Both the position numbers and the translations under genes were made by a program. The notes beneath the pieces were generated by a model. It made no database searches. It saw only the letters and a list, made by a program, of their open reading frames with translations, and had not been told where the DNA came from. Positions 53,788 through 60,124 of a stretch of DNA of 60,124 bases are shown piece after piece. The DNA comes from Rhizomucor pusillus. Its lineage: Eukaryota; Mucoromycota; Mucoromycetes; Mucorales; Lichtheimiaceae. Numbering within the stretch: position 1 is the stretch's first letter; each line of letters begins with the position of its first letter. Location: NCBI GenBank assembly GCA_900175165.2, contig FWWN02000128.1, positions 1 through 60,124 of the forward strand, in the 5' to 3' direction.

Positions 53788-56183
53788 TCCGTGAGAAAGA
53801 GGAAGGAAAAAAAGGAGATAAATTGTGAGATTTTGATTGAGACAGGGTATATAAATGAGATAACGTGAATCGGAGTTCCTGTTGCATTGACATCTGAAAA
53901 GCTCAAAGCCGATAACAAGATTACCCAATGGCGTGGCGAATGTACCTGGCTACCTTATCTTTTTTGACCTGCCCAGCATCTGACCAGCTGCAAGAGGCGA
54001 ATATACCGGTATATTTGAAAAAACAAAACAATGGAACGCACATTTGCATGATATTTAAGCCGAGAATACTATTGGCATTTGCTGCAGGTGGGCAGCTGCG
54101 TATGTTATCCCAAGCGAAAACTGTTGTGATCCTTTCCGCAAAGCGGCAGTGTTATATAGACTTCTAGTATATATGCAGTTAATTTTCCTTATACGAAATA
54201 TTCTTCAACTCTTTTCTTATCTCTCTTTCTTCCGGAATCTGTCAAGTTCTTAAACGTTCGGAAGCTTGCATCCTGTTTTCTTTTACCATAGCACCAAACA
54301 TATGATAGAACTCGCTGGATCATATAGCCCCGGTCTACTTGGAGTATAAAATGATGTCACATAACTATACAAGAATTTAGCCCGTTTGACGATGACTCGC
54401 AGTCACCTCCTCAACAGGTCGTGGGAAAGCTAACTTACATATGATGCTGAAAGTTTTCCCTGCACTAGCAAGGGAATCATGGCTTAGATAATCGTTAACT
54501 AATTCGAATATTACCACAGGTATCATCAGACGAAATGGTTGCATTTAATTTCCCATCAGAGGAACTGTATCGATTACGATAGTAACTACATTTCTAAGGA
54601 CGACTACATTTAGTCATCGTGGCTCCCCTTCCACCAGACGATCGAACTGTCATAAACTCTCTATTGAAAATAATTGAAGAGAAAACTAAAAGTTTCAATG
54701 ATATTGAGTTCAGGCATCCCAGTAACTCAAAAAGAAGTTCATATGATCAACTTCATTTTAGGCATCTTGCACACAAATCATCCTTTAGATATCCTTTGTG
54801 ATCAATGTTGCCTGTAATACCTGAGTTCCTTATTCTCGAAGCTACAAACGATGACTGAATGGGAAGCGTTTAATTTAAAGGTTTGCTTGGTTTTATCGTT
54901 GCCACGGAGTTGGCATTAAGCCGGCTATATGTAGATTCGCGTTTGGCGCCGCATGTTTTCACCGTTAAGCAGTCGTCACGTTCTAGGTACATATATTGTA
55001 TTGGACCAGAAGTTTAGCCATTCAAGTTTGTATTGCAGTTTACCATCTCCGTCCCGAATAAGCGGCTTTCATGCGCGAGTCTGTTTAATTTCGTAAAATA
55101 ACGCATCCTGTGATGATTATCAAACAAGAGTCGTTTGTAAGATTAGTCGACTTTTACTCTTTTGAGCAGAGAAGAGATGCATGTACCCGTTCAAGTACAT
55201 TCATGCTTTTCCTTCCTCGGTTCACTAATAGATCCTACTGGAAATAAGGTTTTCCGCGCGATCAATGCTGCAAGCATGCCTGGGTAGCAAATCACCAGAA
55301 CTGTCTCGTCGCAGCGCTCCATTTTTTTTAATATATTGCTGGGCTTGTTCCAGTGAAATCTACTCAAAGCAGGAAGCTAGTATTAGCACCCACTGCTTTG
55401 TATGTCAAGCTACGTCAATGCGCTAACTGCCTGTGGACCGACACATGGGAGGACGAATAAACGGTCATCTCACGCGAATGAAAGGTTGTCTCAGGACATG
55501 TATGTATGCACAATGTGATCACCCATGCATTTAATTCGCAATAAATCCATCGTGGTTCTGAGTCGAAAAGTTGTGGTAAGTACAATAATATTACTATATT
55601 TTACTAGCCGACGTTTATTGCAGAACCGATATTTTTCTGTGATGCAAAGAACCAGCGCTTGACGATCTCCTGCGCAATTTTTGCTGCCCAGTCCAGTAGC
55701 TCCCGGATTTTTCATAGCTGCTGCGTTGTGTGGAGGAGCAATTAGCGGGGTGAGCAGGTGGTCTGCCGCCGCCGCTGCTGCTGCTGCAATGAATGGATGT
55801 AGGTTAAAGAGCCATTTTTCACGCTGGAAGGGTAAATTGGCTCAAAAGACAGCAGATGGGCCAATAAAAAAGCCTCGCAGTCGAGAGAGCAAGTTGTTGA
55901 AAGGCATGGTCATGTTGAGTGACTTTAGATTCAAAATTGTTGTGACTGAAAATTTCGTTTCGGAGGTTGCACAAGCAGTTTGCCTCAATGCTGGCTTCAT
56001 GGCTGGCTGGCTGGCTGCCGTCATTTCAGAGTCCTGGCACACAATTTTCTATCTGATGGATTGTCCGAGGCAAGGCAACCATCCTCCATCGAATTTTGTG
56101 TACTATTCTTTCTTTCTCTCTTTTCTCCTTTTCTTTTCTTCTCTTCCCTTTCCTGCTCCCACCCAACCAGTCGTCTCTCCAAT
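53788..56183. other. Long divergent intergenic region, xanA / GATA factor
   Basis: About 2.4 kb. GATAA cores occur at 53859 and 54487 (plus strand) and at 53955-53959, 54217-54221, about 54892 and about 55117 (minus strand), roughly what chance gives in this length. A 60-codon open frame at 54619-54801 is not supported. Right before the GATA start there is a strongly pyrimidine-rich stretch (about 56105-56160). Confidence 0.5.
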
Positions 56184-57610
56184 ATGCTGAAGCACCCAGA
56201 GATCCAGGGCCATCAAGATAATAACCGCGGACCTTCCTTGCAGGCGCATCCAGTCTACTTTGACTTGGCATGTCCACTGCCTCAAAGCATCTTGTCAGAA
56301 TACCCGCAGCCATATTTGGCGTTTGACCCGAGCATCCCACTGAGCGCAGCCGGCACAGCCGAACCGGTCTTGATGACGAGCGAAGCGGCGGCAGCAGCTC
56401 TGCTTTCTCATCCACACCATCTGACACCGCCAACATCCGCTCTTTTAACGCCCATCGATGTTTCCGCAAGCGATTTTCTCCCATGCGCTTTTCCTCAAAG
56501 TCATGATAGACTGTTTTTTGACCCTCAACCAATGATGAACTCTCCGGCGGCGCAACCTTTTCACGTGGACAAAAACATTGCTCAACTTGAATTCTCAGTA
56601 ACAACGAATAGTGATGGCTATAACGAGCACCTTCGCGGCAATAATAATAGTAGCGGCAGCGTCGGCGATGCGTCGTCAGAAGGTAAGCTTATTCTTTCCT
56701 CTCAACTTAAACTTATTCCTGATTATTAATTGGTTGTTTTATAGGCAACTATGTGTCCCATGTTGATCCTTTAGAAACACTCTCTCTAGGCCCATTAGAC
56801 TCGCTTGTCCAAAGCGGAGCTCTAGACTGTTGTGGCGCTGATGATATCATGCAGGGTCTCGATGACTTGTGGGCGAACCAACCGGACAACGTGACAGATG
56901 GCGATCAAAGGGCGTCCCCTCCTCCTTCTCCTCCTGCTTGTTGCGAAAGCACACAGGATATACAAGAAATAGATACAGATTCACCAGCACTTTGCCATAA
57001 AGAAACCCCTGTAAAAGACTGTGCTACTGCTGAAGCATGGGATGAAATTGGCGAAAACATCATCAGTGACAAAGTGCTGTCATCATCACCGTCATTATCT
57101 TCATCATCTTCAAGCAAACACCAGCATATGCAAGAAAAGCTATCATTTGATGACCTAGATGGCCGTAGCAATACAGAACAAGATACAAACGATGAAGAAA
57201 TACCAGATGTCGGCATCGGAGAAGAAGAAGAAGAAGAAGAAGCCGATGACAGCGACGATCCTGACTGGACGCTTTCGGCTGCAAGCTCGCGACGAAAATC
57301 AAAAAAGTCAAGAAAGAGAGCCGCAGCATCGTCATCGCGCAGGTCTAGGAAGAAGAAACAAGCAACGGCTGCAGATGGTGGCGCAATTCGCTGCAGCAAT
57401 TGCGATACTGTGAATACTCCTCTCTGGAGAAGGAACTCTCAAGGAGAGCCGCTTTGTAACGCATGCGGTTTATTCTATAAACTACACGGCGTAGTGCGGC
57501 CTCTCAGCCTAAAGACAGATGTTGTCAAAAGACGCAACAGGAACGGTTCAAGTAGCTACAAAAAGAACAGAAAGTCCTCATCGTCATCATCGACTGCTCA
57601 CCGAACTTGA
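56184..57610 (+). CDS. GATA-type zinc-finger transcription factor
   Basis: Two exons (56184-56682, 56745-57610) give 454 residues. One type IVa GATA finger near the C-terminus: [20 protein letters not shown] leading to [13 protein letters not shown], i.e. CX2CX17CX2C, followed by [17 protein letters not shown], the basic tail typical of fungal AreA/Nit2/Gln3-type factors. Before it lie a Lys/Arg-rich nuclear signal (about 355-375), acidic runs (EEEEEEE and DDSDDPDW) that may activate transcription, and a long low-complexity N-terminus. The 17-residue loop favours the nitrogen-regulator class over the 18-residue-loop class (light or siderophore factors). The ATG at 56184 follows a pyrimidine tract. 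Direct targets are unknown. Confidence 0.93.
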
Positions 57611-57777
57611 GTTGTTCATTGCATGAACAAACAAAGGGCAGTACCGTAGCTGCAATGTACACAGACCAAACTTTACATCTTGGCTAAAGCCATCGATGTT
57701 GGGTACTGCCGCATTTAGTTACCCTTGCATTATACAAACCTTTCTGCTGTTAGTCTTATCCTTCTCCGTCCTCCCAC

Positions 57778-57805
57778 CTCTCTCTCTTTCTCTTTCTCTC
57801 TCCGT
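57778..57805. repeat. CT-rich microsatellite
   Basis: Runs of CTCTCT separated by TTT on the plus strand. Confidence 0.65.
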
Positions 57806-58469
57806 CTTCTTTCAGTGTTACATACGCTGCTCATTGAAAGCGAAGTTGCTTGCATTAGTCATCGTATCTGATTTGTGCTATCCTTTTTTGGCTCATATTT
57901 ATACTACTTATTCATCTTCCTTTGCTTTGCAGTCATTAGTTGTAAAGCATGTGCTTATAAATACTGCCAATTATTCTTCTTTTCTCATCTAGCTACTTCG
58001 GTTAGCTTTCCTTTATGTGTCTGTGCGTTGCTTCGTTTACCAAGAAGAAGGGGACCCTTGATTGATGAGCTGGACAGATGAGAATACCGTCGGGCTAGAA
58101 TAGCCATCCTACACATCTTGTCACTTGTGCACTTCAATAAGGTTGATACCTTCAAACTGAAAAAATTAGAACTGCTTCCCTCTATATTGATAATTGGCTG
58201 AACAATCTTCCCTGTTGGATGATTTGTCCTCTTCTCCTTTCTTCATAGGCTATTTTATGCGACTAGAGGGGACAAGAAACATCCAGGTTCTTCCTGATTT
58301 TTTCCCAATCATGAGCAGACTTGCTGCATCGTCTTATGCTTTGCAAAATTAGTCACGACGTTTTTTCTGCCAGCTAATTCGCAAATTGAGTATGGTCTCA
58401 AAACACCCTCGCAACTATCATCGGCTGCCTGTGGGTCGTGAGAAACATTTCTTTCATCAAGCATAAAAG

Positions 58470-58718
58470 GTGATACACTCTTTACAAGCGAGGAAGGTTA
58501 TATGCAGTTGGGAAGAGGCTTTTTTACTATTTTCACATTGCGTTTTGTTGAGTCTTTCTTTCAGAACAACAATGGACTTCATACAAGAGCATCCAAATTC
58601 TTCCCCGCGACGTTCTTGCAACAGCTATGGACGAACAGGCCATTTGAAACGCTCAAGTCGTTTGTGCCCGCACAACCCACGTTTCAATAGATCGACAGAG
58701 CAAGAACAAAATGAGTAA
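58470..58718 (+). pseudogene. Possible decayed CCHC zinc-knuckle element
   Basis: An open frame ending at 58718 contains CNSYGRTGHLKRSSRLCP. It fits a zinc knuckle of the form CX2CGX2GHX7C, with the second Cys replaced by Tyr. Such CGRTGH-type knuckles recur in repeat-associated proteins of Mucorales (from memory). No upstream exon or domain could be attached, so a remnant is the most cautious reading. Confidence 0.3.
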
Positions 58719-59459
58719 CAAAGAAGGTTTAGCCCACTATGAATACTCTTCAGATAATGTAGTCTTCCTTAGTTTTGGAAATATTTACCTCATGATATTG
58801 ATATCATCGAATTGACTGGTACCCCTCTGCGTCGAAATGGAAATTGCAAGCATAGCCGGCGCTGTTGTTATGCAAGCGATTTCGAATGATTCCATGCATA
58901 TGTCACTAAACAAGCGAGAATAAAGCAAGTACCTGAATTTTGGTATTCTCTCTCAAGCAGCATAGCATGCGAGCGCTGGTCTGAATAAACCGGAAATTCG
59001 ACGGCCCTGTGCTTGCAGTAGCGCAGCGGATGCAAACCGCTGGAGAATGCGGTTTATCAAGGCCAAGGGAGGTTATCATTTAATGCGGATTCCACTGAAA
59101 ACATTTCCGATTAGCGAGGACGAGTGCAGCGAGGCAAGTGCATGGAGCATAGCGACCGCTAAAGCACTTGTCAGATAATACATGAAAGCCTGATGAGAAT
59201 GATTTTGGTCCGCTGAACTATGTTGCTCCTCTCTTATTTCTTTGCGTGAATATCATCATAGTATAATGGGTTTGCATTCATACAGTCACCATATATATCC
59301 GTATGACAGTAGGACAATTATACCTCTATAATTCTCAATGAGTTGATTACATTTGGAGGGCTACGTAACGAATAATTTCGAAGGAGATAAAAAGCAGGCA
59401 TGTTAAAATGCCACGCCATCCTGTCTTTCACTCCTGTTTCATTTCTATGGAAAAACAAA

Positions 59460-60124
59460 ATGGGCCGTAACAAGGGCAAAAAGAAAGCCACGGGTATGTT
59501 CATACTGTCTTGCGTTGTATTTGCTTCTCTGGCTGATGGCATGGTACATACAGAACAAGTTTCGGATGCGGAGGATGCGGACAGCGACGACGATTTCCAG
59601 AAACTAATTATCATACGAAAAAGAAAAGCGAAGGGTAAAGATGGTGAAGTGGGAATAGTCACATAAGTCAGGTTATATACTTATAGACAATAGCCACTAT
59701 AACATCCTCAAGTTACGAGCCTACCACTAGGAAAAGGATGATGACAGCCAAAGATACAGGTGAGTACTACCAGAGGTCCTAAGGTTCTTTTCTGAAATCA
59801 CTCATTTGAATGTACGTCGACCCATAGCTGACGCAGACAATGACGACGATTTCAGGCTGCGCCATCCTCCTCCAAAAGTAATATATTCAACATATAGCAA
59901 ATACCAACCCACAAGGGCTCACGTTTCAATCTATTCTTTAGCAATCACTCCAAACAAACAGACCGTCCAAAGTAAAGGCAAGTTTATTCGCACGAAGCTT
60001 CCAAATACTGATATTAACCAGAGCATAGACAAGAAGAAGAGAAAGAATAAGAATGAAATCAAGTTCGAAAAGGCTGACAAGCGCCGGAAAGAAAAATACG
60101 AAGCCAAAGAAGAGAATCGAAAAG
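59460..60124 (+). CDS. 5' part of a Lys-rich acidic/basic protein, cut by the window edge
   Basis: Starts MGRNKGKKKAT at 59460. Likely exons are 59460-59493, 59554-59634, 59694-59759 and 59828-59877, all joined in frame, giving alternating acidic (DAEDADSDDDF, DADNDDDF) and basic (IRKRKAKG, RKRMM) blocks. From about 59942 an open, very Lys/Glu-rich stretch (DKKKRKNKNEIKFEKADKRR) continues to the edge, but its junction to the previous exon was not resolved. A possible GC donor (GCAAGT) sits at 59980. The charge pattern suits a nucleolar, ribosome-assembly or translation factor N-terminus, but no family was recognised. Confidence 0.5.

Larger units (their letters stand above)
57611..59459. other. 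Gene-poor stretch
   Basis: About 1.85 kb with a CT microsatellite (about 57778-57805), a decayed CCHC-like motif in the open frame 58470-58718 and a short hairpin at 59034-59055. No intact gene recognised. Confidence 0.5.

Noticed and set aside
54619..54801. 60-codon ORF in the xanA/GATA spacer
   Set aside because: Composition is protein-like but there is no motif, splice support or promoter; length is within chance.
55980..56183. Upstream extension of the GATA factor frame
   Set aside because: Encodes Phe/Ser-rich translation of a pyrimidine tract, typical of 5' leader rather than protein.
53788..56183. GATAA sites as evidence of GATA autoregulation
   Set aside because: About six sites in 2.4 kb is close to random expectation, so the count alone is not evidence.

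Overview
This window looks like nuclear DNA of an early-diverging filamentous fungus, most likely Mucoromycota, order Mucorales. The evidence is: dense genes with many short (about 50-75 nt) GT-AG introns, a polyubiquitin gene with fungal-type Ser19/Ser22 substitutions, a GDP-L-fucose synthase, a fungal 2-oxoglutarate-dependent xanthine dioxygenase, an external alternative NADH dehydrogenase, and a transposase-like protein start of a kind common in Mucorales at the left edge. The species was not identified. About 21 protein genes were modelled from splice signals, reading frame and family motifs. For nearly all of them the summed exon lengths are an exact multiple of three.

Layout. 0-3 kb: transposase-like fragment with short repeats, then phosphoglucomutase (-). 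3.7-10.4 kb: complete glutamate synthase GLT1 (+). 11-13.4 kb: a divergent pair, Nudix hydrolase (-) and an FHA/G-patch protein (+). 13.8-17.1 kb: five-repeat polyubiquitin (+) convergent with a Ufd1-like zinc-finger protein (-). 18-19.1 kb: mitochondrial ribosomal protein uL2m (+). 19.1-23 kb: sparse, with one unrecognised small gene. 23-29.2 kb: eIF2B-beta (-), RPB12 (+), Ufo1-like F-box/WD40/UIM protein (-) and VPS60 (+). 29.6-33.7 kb: GDP-L-fucose synthase and NDE1 (+). 33.9-37.8 kb: a small unknown gene and ribosomal proteins uL30 (RPL7) and eL14. 38-46.2 kb: an EST1/SMG-family protein and a DUSP-type ubiquitin protease (-). 46.2-50.6 kb: a DUF676 hydrolase and a secreted GH20 hexosaminidase (+). 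52.4-57.6 kb: xanthine dioxygenase (-) divergent from a GATA transcription factor (+). 57.6-60.1 kb: sparse, ending in a truncated lysine-rich gene.

The content is mainly housekeeping: nitrogen assimilation, translation, ubiquitin, ESCRT, RNA decay and respiration. Four genes touch ubiquitin: polyubiquitin, Ufd1-like, F-box/UIM and USP. No prokaryote-style operon, CRISPR array or tRNA was seen.

The most interesting non-protein signal is a box C/D snoRNA inside intron 2 of RPL7. It has a perfect C box, a D box, a closed terminal stem and 13 nt of complementarity to a conserved large-subunit rRNA segment; budding yeast RPL7 introns also host C/D snoRNAs. Four introns need a GC-AG donor with the identical sequence GCAAGT. 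Other points of interest are a 259-bp identical tract inside polyubiquitin, overlapping head-to-head start codons of the USP and DUF676 genes, and the xanthine dioxygenase/GATA factor neighbourhood.
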